From Bugulina stolonifera (taxonomy: Eukaryota > Bryozoa > Gymnolaemata > Cheilostomatida > Bugulidae): DNA of 64,000 nt. The position numbers and the translations under genes are program-made. This document shows positions 53,384 to 64,000 of the stretch, piece by piece. The number at the start of each line of letters is the position of its first letter. The stretch's first letter is position 1. Location of the stretch: the NCBI GenBank assembly GCA_935421135.1, contig OW285187.1, forward strand, positions 2,170,001 through 2,234,000. Reading direction: 5' to 3'. The notes beneath the pieces are model-generated. The model had not been told where the DNA came from and did not search any database. It worked only from the letters and a program-made list of their open reading frames with translations.

Positions 53384-55111
53384 GGTGCTAGGAGCAACCA
53401 AGAAATTGTGACAGACATTGTATATAGCCAAGGTTACAGTTGCCCAACGTACACGTGCTCACACTATGGCTCACTCACTAGATGTCAGCACTGACAACAT
53501 GTAGTACAGATCTGGTAGGGAGATCTAAAGTTATACAGGTACTTGCACCTGTAAAACGAATCTACCCAAACTCTGCGATATGAAAGTCGAAAAGAATGCT
53601 CAAAATATTTTTATATATTCTTAAGATCTATAAGGTGGAATGAATTAACTGATGAGTAACTATCTCTTAACATTGACTCTTTAGTACACTAATATTCACA
53701 GGATTAACAGCTACATCCATGTCATGATGAACTTTTACTAGTATAACTTATTATTTAACTTGTATACACTGCAACTATACTTTGTATGTATATATTATAT
53801 ATTATTCTGCTTTACAATTCTTTGTGCTTGCTATCTTTATTTTAGTGGATTATTCTCTCACTGTGTGATCTAGGAACTTCAATTATAAGCAATGTACACT
53901 GTATATATATTACAAGAGCATAGCTCGTTATTTATGTATATTATACATGTACATGAGAAGACAATGCCTGAATACAACCTCCTTATTAAAATACATGGAA
54001 CACAACCTTATTAAAATACATGAGAATACAACTCCTTATACATTCATGAACATGAGAATACAACTCCTTATACATTCATGAACATGAGAATACAACTCCT
54101 TGTACATTTGTGAACATGTGAATACAACTCCTTATTCTGCGTGAAGAGTAGAATTACAGTACTCCCAATTTGCTTTGCAAATATTCATTCCTTTAACATA
54201 GAGATACAGGGGAATTACATTCTCCCAGGAGATGTTTGGTTATACATTTACCAGAAAATGAGAAGCTTTTGTGTCCACTACTATTACATGTATAGCATAC
54301 CCTAATTTCTTCTGAATGAGTACCTGAGAAACAAATACTCATCTATGTAACACTTTTCCGAGGAACAATATTATTATAGGCCTATCATGTCGTCCATATG
54401 AGTGAAAGATGGGTTATGCTTTAGACTTTGGAGTTGCCTTCTCCCAATACATCATGATTGGGAGAGGACAACTTTCAACTATGAACAATAGCTGGGAGTT
54501 AAACTTTTCATGCATTTTTGTTTATATTATTGTAGTTCCAATAAACAATAGCATCACATGCTTATAATAACGATTATCTACACCTAAGGTACAAAGTGTA
54601 TAACAAATACAAGCAATACATGTAATGAATGGCTCAGTAAGTGAGTAAGGGCAAAGGGTAAAGGCTAGCCACCATATATATGGTACTCATTTGTAATGGG
54701 ACAATCATGCTGTGCAACAGTTGAACTTGTCTAATTAAAGTGATAGCTGAAAAAGGGACGCCAAAATAAATCCAAACTAAATACTGAATGAAGACAATTG
54801 TTGTAAATAGGAAATATGGTTTTAGAACCAATGCGTAGCTCATTTGTATGAAAAAGTGTACAAACTTGGGCAGCTATTAATATGTAAACATATACATTAC
54901 ATGTAGATGATATGCATTACTCATAGCAATACCTATGTACAGACGTATTATATTACTGTATTGTGTATGTGTAGCATATAATTCTCTAATCACACTGAAG
55001 TTAGTAGTACCACGCCCACTAGCAATGAGTACAGTATAGTATATACTTACTGCTAAATATCACATTGTATGTAGAAATTGACTAGATCTGTCTAACATGT
55101 TGATAGAAGAC
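53384..55111. other. Spacer between TNFAIP8-like and PHKG genes
   Basis: The 3' UTRs of the two convergent genes. A degenerate 33-bp repeat (CATGAGAATACAACTCCTTA core) spans about 53975-54135, and a motif hairpin is at 54431-54473. No further gene recognised. Confidence 0.5.
54431..54473. other. Hairpin pair of the GACAACTCC-type motif
   Basis: GAGTTGCCTTCTCCCAAT (54431-54448) faces ATTGGGAGAGGACAACT (54457-54473), nearly perfect with an 8-nt loop. This is the clearest paired copy in the window. Confidence 0.75.
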
Positions 55112-58100
55112 TCAGTTGCTATCTTCCGAACCAGAGAGTAACCTGTACCTAGGGCTAAGTGTAGCCTCTCTGTGGGGCTTGGGATTATATTCAAACATCA
55201 TTACTCTGTTTTGCTGGTCAGAATGCTTTACCCAGTGCCCATAGATATCGAATGCTGCATCGTCTATTAGTTTCCTAAGCGGCTTGTTCCTATATGGCTG
55301 AGTACTTAATGAAGCTACAGAGAGAGGTGGAGGCGCCCTTGAAAGTACCCGTAATCTTGTGATGAATCTGATCGAGTGGAACACACACTAAAATTATCAT
55401 TATAATTACAAGGACATGATGGACAACTCCCAACTCAAGTATAGCCTACTGGTTCATGCAAATTATCTAGAATTTCAGAGTTGCTTCTCTGTGATTGTGA
55501 GAAGAACTGAACAGACATTTTGGGCACATTACTAAACCGAACCGCAAATGTATGCCTATCCCAGAAATGCCTTTGTATATTTACACTGTAGATTCCACAA
55601 GTAAATGTATATGTATATTTACCTTCAGCTTCTTTCTCACAGTTCTCTCGTGTTCAGCTTCCTTCAACTCAAAGAATTCATGCTCTAAGGCTTCTTTAGC
55701 TGTGATTCTCTGTTTCGGATCCACACACAACATTCTTGATATCTACCAGGAAAAGAATCCTATGTTATGTCTAGAATAGCAATGCTATCATAACCTCTGG
55801 GACCACCTATATTACTGGATAGAATAGCAATGCTATCACAATCTCTGGTACCACTAGGTATTATATCCTTGACCTGCAATAGCAGTATTACCATAGACCT
55901 GCAGTTTAGGTATCCGAGTATTAGAGAGCATGGTTGGAGGGTAAGGTGGGAGGGTATGGTTGGAGGGTAAGGTGTGAGGGTATGGTTGGAGGGTAAGGTG
56001 GGAGGGTATGGTTGGAGGGCATGGTGGGAGGGTATGGTTGGAGGGTAAGGTGGGAGGGTATGGTTGGAGGGCATGGTGGGAGGGTATGGTTAGAGGGTAT
56101 GGTTGGAGGGTATGGTTGGAGGGTATGGTTGGAGGGTACGGCGAGAGGGGAGCCGTGTTATGGTTATAGTCTGTGACATGACTACATTTTCCACCACATT
56201 ACATTATGCATAACACAACCATTTAATGATTATGATTGGATGGCAATTACTAGGAGAGCCTCTTCTCCACAACAACCCTAATACCCAGCATACTTAGACA
56301 CCGTCCACTAGAACTAAGGCTAGACCTGGCTGGAATAAGACAGTGACTCACCAGGTGTTTACAAGAAGAACTGATCTCGTCCCACTCGGTGCTAGCGAAT
56401 GAGTACTTCCCGTTCATGATGTCACGCAGCATATACACTGTCCGTCTGTTGTAGAAGGGGGCGGAGCCAGCTAGCAGGGTGTAGAAGACGACTCCACATG
56501 ACCACATGTCTATAGATAGCCCATAGCTAGGCTGGTCTGGGTAAGAGTTAGCTTTGAGCATCTCCGGTGAGAGATAGCCTGGGGTTCCAAGCAGTTCTAG
56601 CAACAGCAGTAAGAGAGGGGTAACATAGACAACCCCAATAGAAGACTTTCCAGGAAACATGATTGCTGTACACACCTTTGGAGATATGTTCACCCAACAC
56701 ACCCATACAGTATAATATATGACATATCCTACCTGTGTAGCGTATATTCTCATCATAGACAGTAGCGAACCCAAAGTCAGACAATTTCACATCCATGTTT
56801 TCACTCAATAAAATATTTTCACACTGAAATGGAGAATAACAAAGCCATCATTGCTGTATGAATATCTACTACACTGGCTTGCACTTTCAAACAGAGCAAG
56901 TGTACCCAGTTATCAGTTGTATTGTATCATAGCAAGAGCAGCACAGCTTCAGACTGGGCCAACAAACAACGCCTCTCATGTGCCCGAGCCTTTAGAGCTA
57001 GCTATACAATACAATGTAGCATTGCACAGTAACAGCTGTGCTTACAACACATTGATTCTGACAAGGTATTGATTATAATATGAAGTTGTCCTTTCCCAAT
57101 TTTGGAGAAAACAACTAGGAGAGGATAACTCCGAATCCTTTCTCTACAAAGCTCTATCCAATACACACTATGCATATGTATGCCTAATACACAACCAGTC
57201 ATGAGATTATTGAGTACTTGTTGTGGAATGTAATAGTAGCAAACAAGAGAAGCATTACCCGTATAATATTCTGACTCTATTCCACAATTATAGCACTTAT
57301 TTACCGCATTCCTCTGCACTACTAACTGGTACCACTATTGGATAGTGTACCCAGTACCTAATGGCCTGGATCAATACCTAATGGCCTATGACCCATGAGT
57401 GCTGGAATTCCAAACAAAAGGTCGGGTCAAAATCCTGTAAAAGGGTGACTGGAAGTGCGAGGAAAAAGGGGGGGGGGTATCAGTTGACAGGCACACACCA
57501 GTATCACACCCACCTTTATATCTCTGTGCATGATGCCTTTCGAGTGTAAAAAAGCTAGAGACTCCAGTAGCTGTCTCATAATAACCCTGGTTCTCTTCTC
57601 ACTTAGCCTCACTTTCGTAGTTAGCAGGTCAAACAGCTCCCCTTTGGGACACCTTTAAAATATAGTGATGTCTCCATGGTTACAAACACAGATGATAAAT
57701 CTATTCTATAGTATAGCATGACTTGAAATGACACCAGTACACTGGTGAGTATAGAAACTGACTGACTGACTGACTGACTGACTGACTGACTGACTGACTG
57801 ACTGACTGACTGACACAATAAACAGTATTGTACTTACAGTTCAAATATTAGAAAGAGAAAAGCTGGAGTCTCGAAGGCTTCATGTAGTTTAACTGAAACA
57901 GAACACAATATACAATCAAGGACAATTCCACAGTTTTGATCCTGCACCCAATATTCAATGCCAAGTCCACTCTAACAAAAAGAGTCCAAATTACTAACCT
58001 TTCTGGTACATTGCCAACGAGAAAATTGGCAACAATTTTTGACAACTAAGCATAAATAACTGTTATGTTGTATTCTCTACATGCCAATAATAGAATAATG

Positions 58101-58857
58101 GTGGATTGCCAAAAGAGTCCATTATTGGGGAACACAAGTAGCAAGTAACCAAGTACCACAACTCCACATAGGCCATTGTGGAATTATATTCTCAGTTGTC
58201 AATTTGTAATTTCAAACACAAACTAATCTACTAAGTACCTTCTTTGATCCTATATGGTCATTGATAGCATTTTTACATAACTTATCATTACACAGAGTCT
58301 AATCTTGAGCAACGCTGACATTGCAAGCAGTTAACTCACTTATATAAGGGTGGTGAGTACAACGTTCCAGCAATTCTATCTCATTGTAACCTGCTTCCCT
58401 AGCTTGCGTAGAATCAAAGTTATCTTCTCGTGTCAAATCTATAATTTTAACAGCGTATGATATCTGTGTGCTTTTATCCACGCACCTTCTTACCACACTG
58501 CATAGACCTCTACAGAATAATATAACACACTGCATAGACCTGTACAGAATAATACAACCTACTGCACAGACCTCTAAACCGGAAAGTAAGCTATAGCCTG
58601 TGATGGGAAAACCGATACTGACCTGCCGAGCACCTCCTTAGGTTCGTATCTCGAGTAAAATGGACTGTCTACATCTTTACTTTCCTCCAACAAAGACGCA
58701 TCTATCTCCTCATAGGTCATCTCACTCACAGGTTTGTTCTGTCGAGTCGGCCTGCGTACTACTCTAGTAGCATGCCAACTTTTATCCTGGGCACCTGTCT
58801 CTAGTACACTCCCATTGCTTACTTTAGTGCCTTTCAACTCACCCTTTAATTTCGCTT
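55112..58857 (-). CDS. PHKG: Phosphorylase b kinase gamma catalytic chain, at least 8 exons
   Basis: Exons in gene order: 58623-58857, 58340-58509, 57838-57892, 57514-57652, 56733-56823, 56352-56596, 55623-55742, 55112-55387; all phases join (442 aa plus any upstream exon). It phosphorylates and activates glycogen phosphorylase. Seen: YEPKEVLGRGLCSVVRR (Gly-loop), YAVKIIDL (ATP Lys), HRDIK then CENILL (catalytic loop), LSDFGFA, GTPGYLSPEM and DMWSCGVVFYTLLAG. The C-terminal exon has LRKLIDDAAFDIYGHWVK and QQNR, diagnostic of the PHKG calmodulin-binding tail and excluding other CaM kinases. The catalytic loop has Cys where kinases usually have Pro (KPEN). The N-terminus before the kinase domain is about 70 aa, longer than human; an internal ATG (MTYEEID) could be the start, and the first exon was not found. 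Confidence 0.93.
55417..55495. other. Two opposed copies of the dispersed motif in a PHKG intron
   Basis: TGATGGACAACTCCC at 55417-55431 faces AGAGTTGCTTCTCTGT at 55479-55494. Widely spaced and imperfect. Confidence 0.45.
55918..56146. repeat. Purine-rich minisatellite in a PHKG intron
   Basis: Units of GGTTGGAGGGTAAGGTGGGA and shorter variants, G-rich on the + strand, so the array could form G-quadruplexes. It lies between the PHKG exons at 55623-55742 and 56352-56596. A separate two-copy repeat containing TAGAATAGCAATGCTATCA is at about 55773-55852. Confidence 0.93.
57082..57132. other. Inverted pair of the GACAACTCC-type motif
   Basis: GAAGTTGTCCTTTCCCAAT (57082-57100) faces AGGAGAGGATAACTCC (57117-57132) in a PHKG intron. 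Confidence 0.6.
57758..57814. repeat. (CTGA)n microsatellite
   Basis: About 14 perfect CTGA units in a PHKG intron, about 25 bp downstream of an exon donor on the - strand. Confidence 0.97.
58494..58580 (-). repeat. 32-bp tandem repeat spanning a PHKG splice acceptor
   Basis: Copies at 58494-58525 and 58526-58557 plus a partial third. The first contains the first 16 nt of the exon 58340-58509 and its TGTAG acceptor; the second repeats them as TGTACAG then GTCTATGCAG. Confidence 0.9.
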
Positions 58858-61800
58858 CTAAAGAGCAAAGCTAGATGATTAACTCATGAAGTTGTAATGT
58901 ATGAGTCCAGAAAAACAAGTTACCCAAGTTACATTGTTTAGCTCAAACTACTGGCATATCAAAGATATTTTTCATAGTTGAATACAGTTATTATAGTATA
59001 CAATGTAAAAATATGCATGCAGCACAAAAGGTTATTGTTCACCAGAAAGGAGAAATATTACATAATGTAGTGTAGGTTATTTCAAATAAATGCTTCCCTC
59101 CCTCCTCAATTCAAAACAGGAAGTTTCGAAACTGGACAGTTCAACACCGAACAGTTCGAACTCCCTAACCCCAACCACCAGATTTCAATTAATTTTTATT
59201 TTTAATATTATATTTTTATTTAATTAATTAAACTATTTAATTAAAATCAATTATCTGTGAGTTGTGTCCTTTGGAATGTAACCTACACAGCTTCGAACTG
59301 TCTTGTTTCGAAATGTCCAGCTGTGGAACGTCCTGTCTTGAACTGTCTTTTTCAAAATGTAATATCACACAAACTATTAATATTTTTAGTGTAGCTAATA
59401 AAATGTTGAAAGGGTGACAGGTAATCAACAGTCGCCGGCTTTCAAAATGTTTTCTTTTAACATGAGAAAGCTTCTGGTCTTCAAATGCTTACAGTGTATT
59501 TCAGAATTCTGAACAGTTTTGGAATAATTAGCCTATATGCATACATGACAACCCTCCTGGCCTCACCGGGATCCTCCCGTTTTCAGAACCCATCTCCTGC
59601 AAACTCCCAAGCTCCTGCAAGCCCTCCCGGTTTAGGATTTTAGTCAATAATAACTTTTATTTGCAACTTGGGTGGTTATTATGGACATATAAGCTGACTA
59701 CCAAGCTAGCAGCTCATACATTTAATGCTTATATAATATAATCTGTAATTTGCAGAGCCATTGAGTACTATGGCTCTGTATAAATGAAGAACTTTTGTTT
59801 GTTTTGCAATGGATAGTAAATGGATAAAAGATAGTACCTCATGGTCATACACAGTATTAGATAGTAATTAATGTTCCTTCATGGCTGTTAATAAACCACC
59901 TCAAAACACAACAGTGACCAGATTGGTTACAAATAGTCAGGAAATGTAATGTGACAGCCTCTAAACTAATTGCAACAATTTAAACTAATAATATTTTATC
60001 TTATAATATTATCTTCACACTTCTATGAGACATCATGGTTGCCTTAGTCTGAGACCTAGCCTGTCGTCACTAGTTTTGTGCGAGCAAACAACTCTGTGTA
60101 CTAACTGTATTTGTAGCAACCTAGTACATGTACTTGAAGCAAAACATTTTTCACCAGCTTAGTTTGTAACTACATGTAACTGAAAACTGTGCCCACAGCA
60201 GACAGCCCATAAAGTGCAGTGTTCATTGTTAAAAAACATTTTAGGTATTTTAGCAGTCAAAAAGTCGGTGAGAGTTATCTCACACTTGTAAAAATCTCCC
60301 TCTTTGATGTCAGCCCAACTTTTCATGTATGTCTATGTACATGTAGCTTTACAGATAATATTATATTTTATAAAGCAGCACAGATTAGCCTACCATTTGG
60401 AAGGAGGGGAGATCTGCAATCGGGAAGGTTCTGATATAGTCCCATAGCCAATAGCACTGTGATTACTGGTACCAAACTAGATAATACTGAAGCTGCTCTA
60501 TCACTTGAATGGCATTGTGTTGAATGTCAAGTTGATTATAAACAGTAGGAATCCTAATAATTCTAGTCCTATTGTCAAAGTCAAGGGTCTCCAGCTCACA
60601 GACCTAGCTACTATAATTCGCCTTTAGTAACACTGACTGGTTATATAGTTAGGGTAATCAAGTTGATTGCTGAGCATATGATTGGCAAGTCTGTTTTCTA
60701 TTGGCTTTTACTCATATGGCTCAAGTCCAACAAATTAACATCGCATGCTGCACGTGCATCAAAACGTGTAGAATTATGGTAATGAAGATAGCTAGTTATG
60801 CGTCAAGTTCAGTGACAGCAAGGATAATGTACATAGATTTTGACTTTAGTTATTGTATAACTACAACTACAAATCATACTGTGTACTAACTAGTAGAACT
60901 GCAATAATACACTCACACTAACCGTAATGTAAAATGTGCACATGTAGGCTCATTATTTATTAGTACATGTATATTATTATATGCAATATGAGTTATAACA
61001 GTAACACAACATGTGAGTGACACTCATAAGCCCAAATAGCCTATTAGAAATGGTGTAGGTACAAATAGTAGCTAGTAGTGAAAGCTAAAAACCTTTACTA
61101 GGCTATTTTATCTACATAATATCTTTAAACCCTTTGATCTAATGAGTGTTTACTAGTATTAGTAATAAAGTGGTTTTGGACACTGGTTTCATTGTGATAT
61201 TTTAGCTCTAAACGTGCTTTATCAAGCACTTTTGCCATTGATGCAATTTTATATTATACATAATATCTATATAACCATATCAACTTTGACAATCCAGGAG
61301 ATGCATAGCACAAAGCACATATGATTCAAGCAAACAACTGCTACTCACAGTCATACATGTAATTGTTACTGGAATAGGCTTGATACTATGGTAGCACACT
61401 GCATATAATGGCGTTGGAGAAGAACGCAAATCCATGAACTACAGTTACGTAATTTAGGCATAATATATAAATTCCTTTTCATCAAAATAACTTTGTTTTG
61501 AATATTAATAACTAAAATATAATGTTATAAGTGAAAACAAACCTAAGTGCTATCAAAAATGTTCATGAGGACAAATTCAGAGCAATTGGGCTGAATATTA
61601 ATATAACACATCATTCCAACTTGACCAGTAGCTGTAAGCGTTTATCCAATGACTATAATCTAGCCAATGACTAACACTGAATGAAATAGATGGTGAACAC
61701 CAAAGTGAATGTAACAACAGATATAATAAAAATTATAGTTCTCATTACAGCTTAGATTACTATTCAAACCTGCATGGTTTAGCAGCCTTACATCCTCCAT

Positions 61801-64000
61801 TCACATGAAAATATGAGAATAGGACGTTTTGCTTACTGCAGTAGTTGAACTAGAAGCCACAATGTTATAGGGCAGTTTAGGAAGAGAAATCAATTAATTT
61901 TTATTTGGAATTGAAAGTTCAAAATATCCATGTGTTCAGCAGCTGTCTGTTCTTTTGAGCAGTTTACTGATGAACCTCAACAAATACTAATGCTAAATCG
62001 GGGAAGGCAGTGAAAAGTTCTGTCTGGGTAAGGTTTTAGTCACCCTCAATACAATGTGAATACAGAACTATACATATATTGAGTGGAGATTAGAGATTAC
62101 CTAAAAGATTTTCAGTATTGAGGACGGCTCTGTTTCACAAAGAATCATGGAATGAATGACAATAACATTAGGATTTCATTATTTTAAGTTTCCTGATAAG
62201 CCTAACTATATTTTATAATAATAATGATGTAACAATCATACATCGGCTCAATAAAAATTATTATACATATAAAACGACACATATAATAACTATCAAAATC
62301 ATTTGAGAAATGTGCTTCCAGGTACCCAGAGTAAGGGCTAAATAGTCTGGGTATGCATAAATTATTCAGGTAAATGACCAATTATTAGAACAAAAATAAT
62401 AAAATCGTTTGCGTTTATCACTCTTTCTGAGGATTTTTTACACCGAAAGAATGGAACAATGATGCAACATCTTTTCACTTCCCATTGTGAAAATTGTGAT
62501 CCTCATCCGATCATCTATCTCAATCACAATCAAAACTTCTTCTTCAAATCCAAATAAATATGTAACGTGTTTATGTTTTGATCTGTCACTAAAAAGAATT
62601 GACTTGTAACTTGAAGAGTCACAACTAGGAGTTGGCCATGGAAACTTGAGTTTTCAAAACAAAACTTGCACACATCTCTGTGACAATGTAAATTTAACTT
62701 TGGCTAAATATTACTTTTCAGCTTGGGCTTACACTTACAGAAAATTGAGAAGAATGAAAAGCAATTGTGAATTTATTGTTCCAGCTTCTATCCAATCACA
62801 TCAAATTTAGACCAATAAGATTAGATACATGTAAATATAACTACATTATTATTAAATATTATGATAAAAATATTATTATAATTACATATTAATATTTAAT
62901 ATAATAATATAATAATAATATTAAATATTTATTCAAAGTTTAATTAAAGCTAAGCAGTTCCTGGTGCTATTGTAATGTAAATGTTGAGTCAAGGAGTAGA
63001 AGAAGTATAGTTTTAGCTTTAATCAATAATAATATATGCATCTGAAACCTACATCAATTGGGTCAACTTCTTGATCGAAAAATCGAACAAAAAATGGGTT
63101 TTTCAGAATGATTCCAATCTGAACTGGATGAGGTTAGTAACGAAGACCTTTGGTAATAACGCCGGAAATGTGCTACAACGGACGCAATCTGGCCCGCTAC
63201 TTATACAACACAGGCTTCAACTAGTCAAGAAGTTGTCCTCTCTCAAAGAAGCGAACTCTTGGAAGAAAACAACTTCTTATTAAGATCAAGCAGGTTGAGT
63301 CAAAGATCTATCTTTGGTTGAGTGATGGAGTGCCCCTCAGACATGCAATACAACCGTGTACTTGCCAAGTATCCACTGCCCATATTTGTCAGCACACCCC
63401 CTGATCTGTCCAGTTATCCATATGAATTTCCCATTACATTGCCAAGTAATACAGTGCAATAATTCTATGACGATGTAACTTCAAACCATTTTGATTCTAA
63501 GATGCTTCACAGTGCTTTATAGTCTCAGAGAGGGTGCTAGTCTAAGTCTACCATCATCAATGCATGGCTATAAGAATATAGTGATTTTATTATTAGCTTG
63601 AAATTTGAGGGTTGTGGCTAATCTTGTTTTAATCGGCCCTGATCAATAAGAATCAATATATGATTCAGGGATTACCTTCTCCTGATAATATTGTGGTGAG
63701 ACAGTAACAAACTAATAAGAGAGTAATCATATCTAACCTACCTCTACTCGGTAAATTACACTTAGGCTTACATGATTATATTCTTACAGATACAACACAT
63801 ACCCACTGCCACACTGCCCAATGCCACTACTTGCTCTCTCTCTCTTACCTAACTGGCACTGCTCTGTGAGTTCAATTATTTGAACCCGGCTGTTGTTGGT
63901 CACAGAACTGTGAAACTCTGTCTTTTTTATTATGGTCAGCTAGCATCTTTGAATGCCACATTATGACACAATAAGAAGCTGGGACCTGTCAAAGTAATGT
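58858..64000. other. Downstream region without a recognisable gene
   Basis: Should include the PHKG promoter and first exon. Otherwise it holds an inverted TTCGAACTGT cluster (59120-59360), a fragment resembling CCTCCCGG-type dispersed repeats (59549-59640), an AT palindromic tract (62850-62935), a motif copy AGTTGTCCTCTCTC (63231-63244) and a relative of the 22.9-kb element near 63360. No frame has a recognisable domain. Confidence 0.45.
59120..59360. repeat. Inverted clusters of TTCGAACTGTC-like units
   Basis: The left cluster (59120-59162) reads GTTTCGAAACTGGACAGTTC and related units; the right cluster (59282-59355) carries the same kind of unit in the opposite orientation (CTTCGAACTGTCTTG, TTTCGAAATGTCC, TCTTGAACTGTC). 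They flank an AT-rich core, so a decayed foldback element is likely. Confidence 0.6.

Overview
This window is animal nuclear DNA. It is AT-rich, the genes are split into many small exons by mostly short GT-AG introns, and poly-T/AT runs, minisatellites and small foldback or terminal-inverted-repeat elements fill the introns and spacers. The gene set (a phosphorylase kinase gamma chain, a TNFAIP8-family protein, a PRDM zinc-finger protein, a sushi-domain protein, kynureninase and complex I NDUFV1) is metazoan. The compact layout and short AT-rich introns suggest a non-bilaterian animal, with a sponge as best guess. That taxon call is inference, not proof.

Layout: (1) 1.6-5.9 kb, + strand, a small secreted or membrane protein with two sushi/CCP domains. 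(2) 7.8-10.1 kb, + strand, a three-exon basic protein I do not recognise. (3) 12.5-19.6 kb, - strand, kynureninase in at least 12 exons, its introns swollen by five minisatellites and two tRNA-derived SINEs. (4) 21.4-22.4 kb, - strand, an intronless DHHC palmitoyltransferase. (5) 25.8-38.5 kb, + strand, a 24-exon PRDM10/15-like gene with a PR/SET domain and about 23 zinc fingers. (6) 38.8-42.4 kb, - strand, NDUFV1 in 12 exons, tail to tail with the PRDM gene. (7) 42.4-52.8 kb, about 10 kb with no recognisable gene but several repeats. (8) 52.8-53.4 kb, + strand, a TNFAIP8-like protein. (9) 55.1-58.9 kb, - strand, phosphorylase kinase gamma. (10) 58.9-64 kb, no recognisable gene. The genes are unrelated housekeeping and regulatory functions; nothing suggests an operon or gene cluster.

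The most striking structure is not a gene. At seven or eight splice junctions in five different genes, a 29-46 bp segment that spans the junction is tandemly duplicated, often carrying about 16 nt of exon. It is seen as two or three copies in the unknown gene, NDUFV1 and PHKG, and as long arrays in kynureninase. Many decoy splice sites therefore lie beside the real ones. Other notable items are a perfect 109-bp-arm palindrome, a dispersed GGACAACTCC-type motif that often occurs as hairpin pairs, and a regular C2H2/C2HC alternation in the PRDM finger array. All exon joins were made by eye from reading frame, splice consensus and family similarity; no transcript or database evidence was available.
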